The notes under the pieces: model-generated
Told to the model about the DNA's origin: nothing
The model's database searches: none
Seen by the model: the letters and a program-made list of their open reading frames with translations, nothing else
Source: Candidatus Abyssobacteria bacterium SURF_17
GTDB taxonomy: Bacteria; Abyssobacteria; SURF-5
Length of the DNA: 52,264 nt
Assembly (NCBI GenBank): GCA_003598055.1
Contig: QZKI01000077.1
Location: forward strand, 1 to 52,264
Direction of reading: 5' to 3'
Program-made: the position numbers and the translations under genes
In this document: piece by piece, positions 1 to 8,615 of the stretch
Position numbering within the stretch: the first letter of the stretch is position 1
How the letters are laid out: each line of letters starts with the position of its first letter

Positions 1-252
1 GAGCGAAGCAATCTCAGTGTCATGGAGAGATTGCTTTGTCGCGCGGGTCCGAGACCCTAGGCTCCTCCTAAGAAACTGGCAACCGCTCAGTCATTGCGAG
101 GGAGCGGAGCGACCGAAGCAATCTCCTTGGCAGGCAGAGATTGCTTCGTCATGCCCCGCACAGGGCGGGGCATGACTCGCAATGACGATGAGAGCCATAC
201 GCGTTTCTTTCACAGGTAACCCGGTGCATCCGGGGTCGGTTGCCCGCAATGA
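1..252. repeat. Family A dispersed inverted repeat, copy 1 (plus a truncated copy at the edge)
   Basis: A palindromic element runs from about 90 to 186. It opens with GTCATTGCGAG and GAAGCAATCTC and closes with GAGATTGCTTC and CTCGCAATGAC. A second, partial copy occupies 1-55 and is cut by the window edge. Downstream, 187-252 matches the tail of copy 5 near 50.7 kb. The same arms recur near 19.5, 25.9, 46.8 and 50.5 kb. This copy carries none of the internal 15-bp units seen in other copies. It has no coding capacity and looks like a MITE or REP-type element. Confidence 0.8.
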
Positions 253-283
253 AAACTTTTGGTTGCGACCATGTCACCCTGTG

Positions 284-1504
284 TCACCGGTCGAGTTCCG
301 CGGCGATGATGTTCAGGCTTCCCAGGACTGCGACCGCATCGGCCACGAGGCGGCCTTCCACCATTTTCGAGAATGCCTGATAATTGACGAACGAAGGCGG
401 CCGAGTGCGTGCGCGATAGGCGTTCTTGCTCTTTCCGTCACCGACGATATAGTATCCTAGCTCGCCGTTGGGCGATTCGGTCGGCACGTAGACCTCGCCC
501 GCGGGCAGCTTCGGGCCTTTTCCCGGCATGATGAACTCGAAATGGTAGATGAGAGACTCCATTTCCGTGTACACTTTCTGCTTTGGCGGCAGGCGAATCT
601 TGAATGATTGGTCCACGTCCACCGGCCCTGAGGGCATTCTCTCGATTGCCTGCTCGACTATTCGAATGCTCTGCCGCATTTCCTCGAGCCGCATGAGATA
701 GCGGTCATACACATCGCCGTTGTCACCATAGGGAATCTCAAACGAGAAATCTTCATACGAGCTATACGGCTCGGCCTTGCGGATGTCCCATACCACTCCG
801 GATGCGCGCAGGCATGGCCCTGTAAGGCCGTAGCTGATTGCGTCTTCTCCGGAAATGATGCCCACGCCCTTGGTTCGGTCTATCCATATGCGGTTGCGCG
901 TGAGAAGGTCCTCGACCTCGCGCAGTTTTTCAGGAAATTGCTTACAGAAGCCGAGCACTCTTTCCTCGAATCCCTTCGGCATGTCGGCCCACAGCCCGCC
1001 TGCGCGCGTGTAGCTGGTCGTCATGCGGCCTCCGGTGATGGCCTCGAAGAGGTCATAGAGCTTTTCGCGCTCGCGGAAGCACCACAGGAATGCGGTGAAG
1101 GCGCCAAGGTCGAGCGCGTGCGTGCCGAGGAATATAAGGTGGTCCGCGATGCGGCTGAGCTCCGCCATGACGACGCGGACATACTGGCATCGTTTCGGCG
1201 CCTCGACGCCGAAGAGCTTTTCCACCGCCAAATGCCAGGCGATATCGTTATTGAGGGCCGACATGTAATTCATGCGGTCAACGACGGTGACGTATTGATT
1301 GAAATCGAGGTGTTCGCCCAGTTTTTCGAATCCGCTGTGCAGGAAGCCGATGTAGGGAATGGCCTTCACGATTGTCTCGCCGTCGAGTTCCATGCTGATG
1401 CGGAGGGTGCCATGAGTCGCCGGGTGCTGCGGCCCGAAATTGAGCAGCATGGCGCGAAATGCCGCCACAGGGAGGTCGATTATTTGCCTTTCTGCCATGG
1501 TCAT
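284..1504 (-). CDS. nuoD: NADH-quinone oxidoreductase subunit D (NuoD)
   Basis: This is the 49-kDa-type subunit of respiratory complex I. With NuoB it forms the quinone-binding pocket in the peripheral arm. The 406-residue length is normal for the family. Near the N-terminus the sequence reads FGPQHPATHGTLR, the NuoD signature whose histidine lies near the quinone site. The chain ends in the typical SLNIIAAELDR. The ATG start overlaps the nuoC stop (ATGA at 1501-1504), so the two genes are probably translationally coupled. nuoB and nuoC precede it on the same strand. No nuoE or nuoH follows in the 283 bases to the window edge, where only repeats are seen. Function is secure; electron donor and coupled ion are not visible here. 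Confidence 0.97.
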   Translation of the reverse strand: MTMAERQIIDLPVAAFRAMLLNFGPQHPATHGTLRISMELDGETIVKAIPYIGFLHSGFEKLGEHLDFNQYVTVVDRMNYMSALNNDIAWHLAVEKLFGVEAPKRCQYVRVVMAELSRIADHLIFLGTHALDLGAFTAFLWCFREREKLYDLFEAITGGRMTTSYTRAGGLWADMPKGFEERVLGFCKQFPEKLREVEDLLTRNRIWIDRTKGVGIISGEDAISYGLTGPCLRASGVVWDIRKAEPYSSYEDFSFEIPYGDNGDVYDRYLMRLEEMRQSIRIVEQAIERMPSGPVDVDQSFKIRLPPKQKVYTEMESLIYHFEFIMPGKGPKLPAGEVYVPTESPNGELGYYIVGDGKSKNAYRARTRPPSFVNYQAFSKMVEGRLVADAVAVLGSLNIIAAELDR

Positions 1505-2106
1505 CTCGCTCGGGGAGACCTTGATTTCTCGATGATTCGGCCGTCTCGCGTCACATACGGGAACGACTCGCGCTCGCCCCTGCCCGTGAGCGGATAATCT
1601 TTCCGGAGCGGGAAATGGACCGAGTCCTCGGGCATGAGAATACGGCGAAGGTCGGGATGATTGCGAAACACGATGCCGAACATGTCATACACTTCTCGTT
1701 CGAGCCAATTAGCCGTTTGCCACACCGGAACGAGAGAGTCTATCCGCGGTTCCTGCTCCGGGAGAAACGCTTTCAGCCGAATCCGGTCGCCGTACTTGAA
1801 TGAATAGAGATGATAAACGATAGCGAAACGTCCGCGTTCGGTGTCGAGTTGGAGATAGTCCACACACGTGACATCGGCCAGATGCCGGTATAAGAGTTCG
1901 GGAGTATCTCGCACGAACTTCGCGATCTCAACGATTGCTTCTGGTTTCACGACGATTGTGACCTCGCCCCGGAATTCCGAGTGTTCGAGTGCGGCATCGG
2001 GAAAGCGGGCCTGCAGGCGGCCGACCGTTTGCATCTGGTGGTCTGCAATCTCTCTTTTCGATTTCGGTGTGAGATAAACTGCCGGCACTGATTCTTTCTC
2101 ACTCAT
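1501..2106 (-). CDS. nuoC: NADH-quinone oxidoreductase subunit C (NuoC)
   Basis: The 201-residue protein is the 30-kDa subunit of the complex I connecting module. It carries the family signature around [12 protein letters not shown], followed by [12 protein letters not shown] and [13 protein letters not shown]. NuoC has no redox centre of its own and packs against NuoD. It is a separate gene here, not the NuoCD fusion found in Escherichia coli. I chose the ATG at 2106 because it overlaps the nuoB stop as ATGA; the frame stays open for 62 more codons inside nuoB, but those are only nuoB in another frame. The last four bases overlap nuoD. The order nuoB-C-D matches the common operon order. Confidence 0.96.
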   Translation of the reverse strand: MSEKESVPAVYLTPKSKREIADHQMQTVGRLQARFPDAALEHSEFRGEVTIVVKPEAIVEIAKFVRDTPELLYRHLADVTCVDYLQLDTERGRFAIVYHLYSFKYGDRIRLKAFLPEQEPRIDSLVPVWQTANWLEREVYDMFGIVFRNHPDLRRILMPEDSVHFPLRKDYPLTGRGERESFPYVTRDGRIIEKSRSPRAR

Positions 2107-2576
2107 ATTTCCTGTCTCTCGCGGGCAATCTGTTCCTGGATGAGGAGCACGGATTCTATGATGGCTTCTGGACGGGGCGGACAGCCCGGGATATAGACAT
2201 CGACCGGCATAAAGTTGTCGATTCCCTGAATGACACTGTACGTGTCGAACACGCCGCCGCTGCTCGCGCATGCTCCCATCGCGATAACCCATTTCGGCTC
2301 CGGCATTTGCAAATAGATGCGCTGGAGCACAGGCATCATCTTAATGCACACTCTTCCTGCCACAATCATGAGGTCCGACTGCCGGGGAGAGAAGCGGATT
2401 GCCTCGGCCCCGAACCGTGCAAGGTCATAGCGAGAGGCGAGTACGGCCATGAGCTCGATGGCGCAGCATGCGGTGCCGAAGGGCATCGGCCAGAGGGAAT
2501 GTTTTCGCGACCATTTGATGAGCGCTTCAATCTTGGTGGTGAGAACCTGCTTCGAAATCTTATCGGCCAAGTCCAT
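2103..2576 (-). CDS. nuoB: NADH-quinone oxidoreductase subunit B (NuoB)
   Basis: NuoB holds iron-sulfur cluster N2, the last electron carrier before quinone. The four expected ligands are visible in this 157-residue protein: a Cys pair at about 37-38 (FGTACCAIE), one Cys at about 103 (MGACASSGG) and one at about 132 (PGCPPRPEA). The start at 2576 gives a normal N-terminus (MDLADKIS); an upstream in-frame Met at 2633 would add 19 Arg-rich residues with no family resemblance. nuoC overlaps its 3' end. A TATAAT-like hexamer lies upstream (2639-2644, read on the minus strand) without a convincing -35. The gene normally preceding it, nuoA, is absent; a NUDIX gene lies there instead. Confidence 0.97.
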   Translation of the reverse strand: MDLADKISKQVLTTKIEALIKWSRKHSLWPMPFGTACCAIELMAVLASRYDLARFGAEAIRFSPRQSDLMIVAGRVCIKMMPVLQRIYLQMPEPKWVIAMGACASSGGVFDTYSVIQGIDNFMPVDVYIPGCPPRPEAIIESVLLIQEQIARERQEI

Positions 2577-2693
2577 GGTTAGCCTCGATGTGTGAAACGA
2601 ACGATACCGGCCGGAACGGAGCCGGGAAATCATGTTGAATTATACTACGGAATCCCAGATGCTGCTAGCAAAGACCGGTGAAGCTGATACGGA

Positions 2694-3251
2694 TTACTTG
2701 AGCAATTCGACGACTTTGTCGGTCAGTGCGGCCCGGTAAGCGAGACCGCCTGAGCCGGAGGAAAGCAGTTTTTCCCTGATCGAGTTCTGCAGTTCAGTTA
2801 GCGTCACACGTTTTACCTCGGCGATTTCCTTTGTATCAATGGGGCGGAGCCGGCCGGAAAGGTATTTTGCGGTGAAGACGTGCGAGGTCCATGCGACTTC
2901 CTGATTCGCGTAGGTAAACGTCACATATGCCCGAAGGATGTAGCGTTCGAGCGCGATCGCGGCTCCGGTCTCTTCATATGCCTCGCGGAGCGTTCCTTCC
3001 TCGAAATCTTCGCCGGGTTTGAGACCGCCGCTGGGCGCGCGGTAGACACCGTCGGGATGCATGTGCTTGCGGATTACCACCAGATCGGGACCGTCGAAGA
3101 TGAACAGCGTCACATCGTGCGCGCGATTGTATTTCATGCTGCTGATAAGCAGCTCGAATTCCGGCCGTATCATCGGCTGGCGGAACTGCGCAATGTGCGG
3201 CTCACCATACCTTAATTCGAGGTCTCTCACAATATCTCTGGTTACATACAT
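2694..3251 (-). CDS. NUDIX hydrolase
   Basis: The 185-residue protein has a complete NUDIX box at about residues 75-97. From GGLKPGE to REAYEETGA it fits G-x5-E-x7-REUxEExGU exactly, so it should bind Mg2+ and cleave a nucleoside diphosphate linked to another group. The substrate cannot be read from the sequence. I prefer the ATG at 3251, which has GAGAGGAAG about ten bases upstream; a GTG at 3281 would add ten residues but has no visible ribosome-binding site. It sits upstream of nuoB on the same strand with a 117-base gap, so cotranscription is possible but unproven. Confidence 0.9.
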   Translation of the reverse strand: MYVTRDIVRDLELRYGEPHIAQFRQPMIRPEFELLISSMKYNRAHDVTLFIFDGPDLVVIRKHMHPDGVYRAPSGGLKPGEDFEEGTLREAYEETGAAIALERYILRAYVTFTYANQEVAWTSHVFTAKYLSGRLRPIDTKEIAEVKRVTLTELQNSIREKLLSSGSGGLAYRAALTDKVVELLK

Positions 3252-3522
3252 TAGGTCATGCTTCCTCTCACTTTTGCGCACATAATCATCGGAAAACGAT
3301 GACGTATCCCATCACTACACGAAGGGATAACGCTGCTTGTTGGAATATCTTTGGTGATTCCGGTTTCGTTTTACTCTGAACTTCATTCAGGCATTTCATA
3401 CTATATCGATTGGTCATAACCAAGTCAATCAGCCTTCAATGCCGGAATCCTCTGCATTTCTCGTTCAGAAGTTGTTTGCTCGCATTTGCTTCATTCGACT
3501 CTTCCGGCTGTCGAAGCCCATT

Positions 3523-3551
3523 TTGAAAACCGTCAGTGCCTCTGTTATAAT
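3523..3551 (+). promoter_or_regulatory. Sigma70-type promoter for the UPF0173 gene
   Basis: TTGAAA (3523-3528) and a perfect TATAAT (3546-3551) are 17 bases apart, giving a predicted transcription start near 3558 and a leader of about 70 bases to the ATG at 3628. The remainder of the 3252-3627 gap shows no convincing gene. Confidence 0.6.
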
Positions 3552-3627
3552 TGCGGCTGCCTTCTGCAGAGTCTTCCCAAACAGGTTCCTCAATGCATGA
3601 CCGGCGTGAAAACACGGGAGGTGTGAT

Positions 3628-4335
3628 ATGGGCGACGTAATTGTCAAGTGGCACGGCCACGCAAATTTCCAGATCACGAGCGCGAACGGGAAGAACATCC
3701 TCATCGACCCGTGGTTCGAGGGGAATCCCTCATGCGCGACCCCGCTCTCGGACGTGAAGAGCGTTGATTACATCCTCGTGACGCATGACCATTTCGACCA
3801 CGTGGGGCAGGCGCTGGATATCGCGCAGGCAACGGGTGCACTCGTGGTAGGCCTCGTCGAGACGGTGGCGAAGATGCAGAACGAGATGGGGCTGCCGCAG
3901 GAGCAGGTGGTCAACGGCGGGTTCGGCATGAACATCGGCGGCACCGCGGATCTCGACGGCATCAAGGTCACAATGACACAGGCATTCCATTCATCGGCCA
4001 CCGGCACCCCGTCCGGATTCATCGTGCGGCTCGAGAATGGTAAGACCATCTATCACTCCGGCGATACGGGCATCTTCGGCACGATGGCGACCCTCGGCGA
4101 GATGTACAAGCTCGATCTAGCACTCTTGCCTGTGGGCAGTTGTTTCACGATGGACCCGTACCAGGCAGCATACGCGCTCACGTTGCTGAAGCCGAAAGCT
4201 GTCATCCCGATGCACTATTCGACGTTTCCCATCCTCGAGCCGGACGCAAGCGAGTTCGTCAAGCTCGCGAAAGAAAAAGCCCCGAAGGTTAAAGTGGTGA
4301 CGCTCAATCCGGGCGAAGAATACAAGCTGGTGTAA
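3628..4335 (+). CDS. UPF0173-family metal-dependent hydrolase (metallo-beta-lactamase fold)
   Basis: This 235-residue protein belongs to the small one-domain MBL-fold hydrolases of the UPF0173/YtkL type. The zinc motif HDHFDH lies at about residues 53-58 after strand YILVT. Later metal-site elements are the His in the TQAFHSS stretch, the Asp in YHSGDTG and the His in PMHYSTF. It has no signal peptide and should be cytoplasmic. The natural substrate of the family is unknown. GGGAGGTGTG directly precedes the ATG, and a sigma70-type promoter lies upstream. The next gene follows on the same strand after about 200 bases. Confidence 0.93.
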   Translation: MGDVIVKWHGHANFQITSANGKNILIDPWFEGNPSCATPLSDVKSVDYILVTHDHFDHVGQALDIAQATGALVVGLVETVAKMQNEMGLPQEQVVNGGFGMNIGGTADLDGIKVTMTQAFHSSATGTPSGFIVRLENGKTIYHSGDTGIFGTMATLGEMYKLDLALLPVGSCFTMDPYQAAYALTLLKPKAVIPMHYSTFPILEPDASEFVKLAKEKAPKVKVVTLNPGEEYKLV

Positions 4336-4531
4336 GGCGAAGGGCGAAGGGGCAAAAGGGGAAACGCGGAAAACGAAAAGAAGAGCGGGAAGCAATAGCC
4401 GACGGTCCTACCCGTAAGCCCTGGACTGTGAACTATGAGCTGGCGTCTTTCAATCCAAAATCCAAAATCGAAAATCTAAAAAAAGAAGGTCCGCGCGCGG
4501 TTGCGGACAAGACATTTCGTGGGAAAAAGCA

Positions 4532-5053
4532 ATGGCCATCTACGAATTCGAAGGGAAAATACCCGTGGTGGGAGAAGGCTCATTCGTTCATCCGGAGGCC
4601 ACGCTCATTGGCGGAGTAAAAATCGGGAGGAACTGCTTCATCGGGCCGGGGGCGCGTCTGAGGGCCGACTGGTGTGACATTGAAGTGGACGACGGCTCGA
4701 ATGTACAAGACAACTGCATCATTCACGCTCGGCCGGAGTTCACCGTGCGTCTCGGCCCGAACAGCCACATTGGCCACGGCTCCGTTCTGCACGGAGTCGT
4801 CTTGCACGAGCATGTGCTCGTCGGCATGAACGCCGTCATCCAGGATTTCGCCGAGATAGGCGAGAACTGTATCATCGGCAGCGGATGCGTGATTGCACCA
4901 GGCATGCATGTCCCGCCGAGAAAGCTGGTCGTCGGCGTTCCCGGAAAGATCGTCGCCGACGTCTCGCCCGAGCAGGAGCAACTATGGACGCTCGCCACAC
5001 ACTTCTACCAGGAACTGGCGCGCCGTTACCGTGAAGGAAGTCGACTCAAGTAG
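4532..5053 (+). CDS. Gamma-carbonic-anhydrase family protein (left-handed beta-helix)
   Basis: The 173-residue chain is built from hexapeptide repeats (IGGVKIGRNCFIGPG and onward), as in the trimeric left-handed beta-helix of gamma-carbonic anhydrases and of YrdA/PaaY. The three zinc histidines appear to be present: His65 (CIIHARP), His82 and His87 (IGHGSVLHG). An Arg-x-Asp (residues 44-46) and Gln59 match other conserved positions. It could hydrate CO2 or, like PaaY, act as a thioesterase; the sequence does not decide. GGGAAAAAGCA precedes the ATG. The 4336-4531 spacer holds only low-complexity A/G-rich sequence, including repeats of CCAAAATC. Confidence 0.92.
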   Translation: MAIYEFEGKIPVVGEGSFVHPEATLIGGVKIGRNCFIGPGARLRADWCDIEVDDGSNVQDNCIIHARPEFTVRLGPNSHIGHGSVLHGVVLHEHVLVGMNAVIQDFAEIGENCIIGSGCVIAPGMHVPPRKLVVGVPGKIVADVSPEQEQLWTLATHFYQELARRYREGSRLK

Positions 5054-5558
5054 GGCAGGGAAAACGCGCCGCTGACCGCAGAAGCCCACCGACGCATCCT
5101 GGAAAAAAAACAAAAAAATCGGGAAAGGATTCCGACTGGCACGCGGGACTCCCGTTGTTGTGATTTTAGGAGGTGCGGAATCTCTTTCCCGAAATCTATT
5201 TTCTTACTGCGGGCACAGGCGCCGGTCGTCCCCGTTAACCGGCGCCCACCGTCCACCCACACCAATTAGGTTGCCCGCAAACGTATTTCTTGCCGCAGCC
5301 GGAATCTTCCTGACTGCTCGAATCTCTCTCCTTTTGAATCCCGAAGAAACACCATCTTTAGACTCTTATATTTTACCATCTTTGCCAATACAACGCAACT
5401 TCCACACCTATCAGAACTGCCTGCCGTTCGGTCACATTTGCGAACTTCCGCGCTGCAGGCTCCGTTGTTTATCACCTAGAGGTAAATTTCATTGCCGTCA
5501 TACGAGAGGCTCGACCCACATCATCATTGCTTTTCGCATTGCGGGCGACTATCGGCTT
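5054..5558. other. Intergenic stretch without a recognised gene
   Basis: About 500 bases between the carbonic-anhydrase-like gene and the small membrane protein gene. Short open frames exist on both strands, but none has a ribosome-binding site, a recognisable domain or a plausible composition. An A-rich run lies at about 5104-5117. I see no RNA gene or clear terminator. Confidence 0.5.
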
Positions 5559-5876
5559 TCATGTCCGCGCCGAGGCTGCCGGACGCGACCAGCCTGTCTG
5601 GTGCCGCGCGCCGCCGTTCCTGCCATTAGCCGCTTGCCTTCGCGCTTCGGCTAATTGTTTGCGACGTTCTATCTCCATCCTGCGCCGCATCTCCGCTTGG
5701 TCGAGAGCCCTTTGAAGGTCCTCTCTTCGCCGTCTTTCCACTGCGTCCCGCTGCGCCTGCTTCTTTCGTTCATATACGTCACACAGGTGACACAACAGCA
5801 TCACATACAGGTAAACTCCCGCGGAGGCACAGAGGATTATCACCCCGATCATCATGGCTCGCATCGTCTCGCTCAT
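5559..5876 (-). CDS. Small membrane-anchored coiled-coil protein (hypothetical)
   Basis: I do not recognise a family. The predicted 105-residue protein has one hydrophobic segment at about residues 8-30 (MMIGVIILCASAGVYLYVML). A very charged helical stretch follows, at about 36-85, rich in Arg, Glu, Gln and Lys with heptad-like spacing, and then a disordered Gly/Ala/Arg tail. That layout, a transmembrane anchor plus a cytoplasmic coiled coil, is unlikely to arise by chance in a shadow frame. AGAAAGG touches the ATG, which is closer than ideal; the ATG at 5864 is an alternative start. It lies downstream of flhX on the same strand and could be the last gene of the flagellar locus, but a 335-base gap separates them. 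Confidence 0.5.
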   Translation of the reverse strand: MSETMRAMMIGVIILCASAGVYLYVMLLCHLCDVYERKKQAQRDAVERRRREDLQRALDQAEMRRRMEIERRKQLAEARRQAANGRNGGARHQTGWSRPAASART

Positions 5877-6211
5877 CCTTTCTTGCTCAATAATCTTACG
5901 AAGACATCCATTGGCTGAACGAGCCTTCGAGAGCCACGCGCGCTATAAATGAGCTGAGGGGTCTCTAGCCATCCCCTTCTTCCTCCCCCGTATTCTCACT
6001 GCATTGCTATAGAGCAAGAACTCTGCCATACCAGAGCACGGAAGTCAAGAAACATACAACCTATGTTTTATCAACTACTTAGATGATTTTCGTGCATGCT
6101 CTCACCTGATGTAATCAATTCTTGTAGGCTTTGGCAACCTCAAAAAAGACGTGTCCTTTGCCCTTTTTGCGGCTTTTCTGGACGGGCAAGGAGGGAGGAG
6201 AGTATCGGGCG
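5877..6211. other. Intergenic stretch downstream of flhX
   Basis: About 335 bases with AT-rich patches around 6040-6130. I see no gene, RNA or convincing hairpin terminator. Confidence 0.4.
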
Positions 6212-6511
6212 TCAAAGGTCGAAGGCGTTCTTATTCAGGCGGTAAACGAATGCAAGCACCTCTGCAACGATTTGATAGAGCTCAACTGGAATCACCTCGT
6301 ACAACTCTATTCTGGAAAGGAGCTCAATCAGTTCTTTGTCTTCGTACGTGGTGATGCCGTGTTGGCGCGCCGTCGCGATGATTCGTTCGGCGAGGTATCC
6401 ACTTCCCTTCGCGACGATTCTCGGCGCGTTCTCCTTGTCCCTGTCATAGCGGAGGGCGACCGCCTTGGGTGGGACATCGGCGTGATGGTCGCTTCTATTG
6501 CCCGAACTCAT
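6212..6511 (-). CDS. FlhB-like C-terminal-domain protein (FlhX/YlqH type)
   Basis: The 99-residue protein resembles only the cytoplasmic C-terminal domain of FlhB, the substrate-specificity switch of the flagellar secretion system. KAVALRYDRDKENAPRIVAKG, split by no membrane segment, is followed by IIATARQHGI, ELIELLSRIE and IPVELYQIVAEVLAFVY, which align with the end of the full-length FlhB of this locus. The NPTH cleavage motif and the membrane part are missing, as usual for these short paralogues. Short FlhB homologues often sit beside fliK, as here, and can take part in the specificity switch. Its ATG overlaps the fliK stop by four bases, so coupled translation is likely. Confidence 0.9.
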   Translation of the reverse strand: MSSGNRSDHHADVPPKAVALRYDRDKENAPRIVAKGSGYLAERIIATARQHGITTYEDKELIELLSRIELYEVIPVELYQIVAEVLAFVYRLNKNAFDL

Positions 6512-8079
6512 GCTCGCGCATCGAATCCCTTCTGGTGAACGATGGACATATCCTCGAAGACCGAGAGATCGCGCTCATCGCTGCATGTCATGCAGCCGAT
6601 ATGAGTTATTCGATAGTTGAGCTTCTCGAGTCCGCTTCTGAGGCTCTCGGTGTTGGCATCCAACAACTCGGCAATCTCTTGGCGAGCGACCCTGAATTGG
6701 CAGCTTATCTGTCCGTCGACTATTGAGAGGGCTGCCTTTATCCGACCCAACCTCGATGTGGATACCGCCACGGTGAGCTGTACATTCTTCGGGTCGATAC
6801 GCCGTTTGGCTCCCCGTCGCTGCTGCGAGAGTCGAATCTCGACATAATTGAGTCCTGTCTCGCCGGCAAATGGAAGCTGAACATACAGGTCACCCCACGG
6901 CAGCAGGCGGAGGTTCAGAAATTGCTGCGCCGTCAGCGCATCGAGAAGGCGCATGACGGACGGCGCAATCTGCGCCAGAAGAAGCTGTGATTCCCCGCTC
7001 CCCGCCACTGGAGCGTTGGCCGATTGCGCGAGCTCCTGCCGGGCAACCAGCAGGGTCGCCTTGAGGTCTCCACTCGCGAGCGTACCCGGCTCTTGCGACA
7101 GCGCCGCCTGTAGAAGGCGTGGCTCGAAGAACATGCCGGAGTCGCTCACTGCGCGCGCCACATTCTCCGCAAACGCACCTTCATGGGGTCGGAGGAAGCT
7201 GGCCCGCAGAGTTTGAATCAGTTCGGAGACCCACTTCGCCTTTCCGGCCTCGGTCAGAGAGAATTGTTCGAGGAGTGCGAGAAGCTCTTGACTTGCCGTG
7301 TCGACTCTCAATGCGCCTGCGGTGAAGGCCTCCAGCAGGCGTAAATACTGCGGCAGTGCGAGCAGTTTATCGAGAACCTGCTGAGTGCCCGCTGCTTGAG
7401 CCATTGCAGGCTGTGCTTCCGGCGGAGCTTCGGCCAAGGAGGCGAGCTGCTCCGGCAGGATCTCCAGCATCAGTTTGCCAGCGGTCTGTTGCATCGCTGC
7501 ACGAACGGCATCGCCGACCTGCCATTGCTCTGCTGTCCTCGCGAGGAGAATCGTTTCGCCAACCTTGAGCAAGACGGTCCCATCGTTTCGTTGGGCGACG
7601 ACGGTTCCGCTCACGGAATCCTCGGGCCCGGCCACAGGCAGCATCTGGAGAAGAGGTCTTCCGGCGATGACCTGCAGTTGCGCTCGGATCGTTTCTCCGA
7701 CATGCGGCGATGCAGTTTCCGGATGAGATGAGCGCACTGCAAGCTCGGCCTTGCCGAATCGCGCGAGCAATTCGCGGCCGCGCGCCTGGAGCACGGCGCC
7801 TTCGAATATATCGCCCTCCTCCACGTTTGGCAGAAGCTGCACGATGGTTCGGTCGTCCGACCTCCGCACGTGCGCGAACATTCGCTTTTCAGCCTGGAGG
7901 AAGTCCTCGGCATGTGTCTCGGCATCGAACGTGGGAAACCTGATGCTGACGCGGCCATCGGACGCAATGCGGGACACCTTTCCGACGAGCACGGTCCCAT
8001 GCCTCAGTTCTGCCGCGGCGCTAACTGTCGCGTCTGGCGGCAGGTCGAGCGGGAACTCTGCGGGGAACCGGACAGACAT
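6508..8079 (-). CDS. fliK: Flagellar hook-length control protein FliK
   Basis: This 523-residue protein is most likely FliK, the secreted ruler that sets hook length and triggers the switch in FlhB. The N-terminal two thirds are rich in Ala, Leu, Glu and Gln and poorly conserved, as usual. The C-terminal part, about residues 385-500, looks like the Flg_hook domain: LRLLPWGDLYVQLPF, the basic patch QQRRGAKRRI, then QLTVAVSTSRLGRIKAALSI and a CQFRV segment. It lies between a small membrane protein gene upstream and flhX downstream, whose start codon overlaps its stop. The N-terminal beta-rich repeats (GTVLVGKVSRI, DSVSGTVVAQRNDGTVLLKVG) are also seen in other FliK-like proteins. Confidence 0.85.
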   Translation of the reverse strand: MSVRFPAEFPLDLPPDATVSAAAELRHGTVLVGKVSRIASDGRVSIRFPTFDAETHAEDFLQAEKRMFAHVRRSDDRTIVQLLPNVEEGDIFEGAVLQARGRELLARFGKAELAVRSSHPETASPHVGETIRAQLQVIAGRPLLQMLPVAGPEDSVSGTVVAQRNDGTVLLKVGETILLARTAEQWQVGDAVRAAMQQTAGKLMLEILPEQLASLAEAPPEAQPAMAQAAGTQQVLDKLLALPQYLRLLEAFTAGALRVDTASQELLALLEQFSLTEAGKAKWVSELIQTLRASFLRPHEGAFAENVARAVSDSGMFFEPRLLQAALSQEPGTLASGDLKATLLVARQELAQSANAPVAGSGESQLLLAQIAPSVMRLLDALTAQQFLNLRLLPWGDLYVQLPFAGETGLNYVEIRLSQQRRGAKRRIDPKNVQLTVAVSTSRLGRIKAALSIVDGQISCQFRVARQEIAELLDANTESLRSGLEKLNYRITHIGCMTCSDERDLSVFEDMSIVHQKGFDARA

Positions 8080-8084
8080 TCGAC

Positions 8085-8615
8085 TCAGTCCTCTTTTCGA
8101 AGGCTCAGGATAAGTTGAATCTCGCCCGTGCCCATCTGCATACGACGGGCGATTTCGTCGACAGGAAGCCCTTCATCTGCGAGCTGATATATTTGGTGGT
8201 ATCGATTGGTGGGCGATGAGAGCGCAATACCCTCTTCTTCAGTCTCATGGAGGTCTGCCTCAGCAGAATCCGCCTCCAATTCCTTGGCCTGCTCCGCACC
8301 GTTCCCCTTCTCCTTGACACGCTCAGTTGCGCCGAGCTCCTCAAGCTTTGTATCGGCTTGTTGGAGCAGTTCCTTGAGCTCGGACAGCTTCTGCTCGAGG
8401 TCCAATGTCACATCCCGACTGAGCGTATGCAGCTCGTGGAGCAGTTGCGTGAGCGACGCCTGGAACTTCGCAGCACCCTGCGGCGAGATGCCCGAGACAA
8501 TCTGACGCGGCTCGCTGCGGATGCGTTCCATCTCCTGCCTCTTGCCCAGCCATGCCGCCAGCGCGAGCAAGGCCGCCCCAGCCGCCATGAAAAGAATTTC
8601 AAGCATCTCTGCCAC
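8085..8615 (-). CDS. Membrane-anchored coiled-coil protein of the flagellar locus (DUF6115/DUF2802-like)
   Basis: The 176-residue protein has an N-terminal membrane segment (ILFMAAGAALLALAAWLG), a long coiled coil at about residues 50-100 and a C-terminal helix-turn-helix-like motif (YQLADEGLPVDEIARRMQM). This plan is typical of small uncharacterised proteins found near fliK and fliA in many flagellar loci. The function is unknown. The GTG at 8615 and an ATG at 8606 are both possible starts; both overlap the end of fliA, so translation is probably coupled. fliK follows five bases after its stop. Confidence 0.8.
   Translation of the reverse strand: MAEMLEILFMAAGAALLALAAWLGKRQEMERIRSEPRQIVSGISPQGAAKFQASLTQLLHELHTLSRDVTLDLEQKLSELKELLQQADTKLEELGATERVKEKGNGAEQAKELEADSAEADLHETEEEGIALSSPTNRYHQIYQLADEGLPVDEIARRMQMGTGEIQLILSLRKED

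Noticed and set aside
938..1597. 219-codon open frame on the plus strand
   Set aside because: Antisense to nuoD; no family resemblance.
2639..2644. TATAAT on the minus strand before nuoB
   Set aside because: No acceptable -35 at 16-18 bases, so I do not call a promoter.
3436..3704. Two overlapping short frames on the minus strand before the UPF0173 gene
   Set aside because: They cross the promoter and start of that gene, have no ribosome-binding site and no domain.
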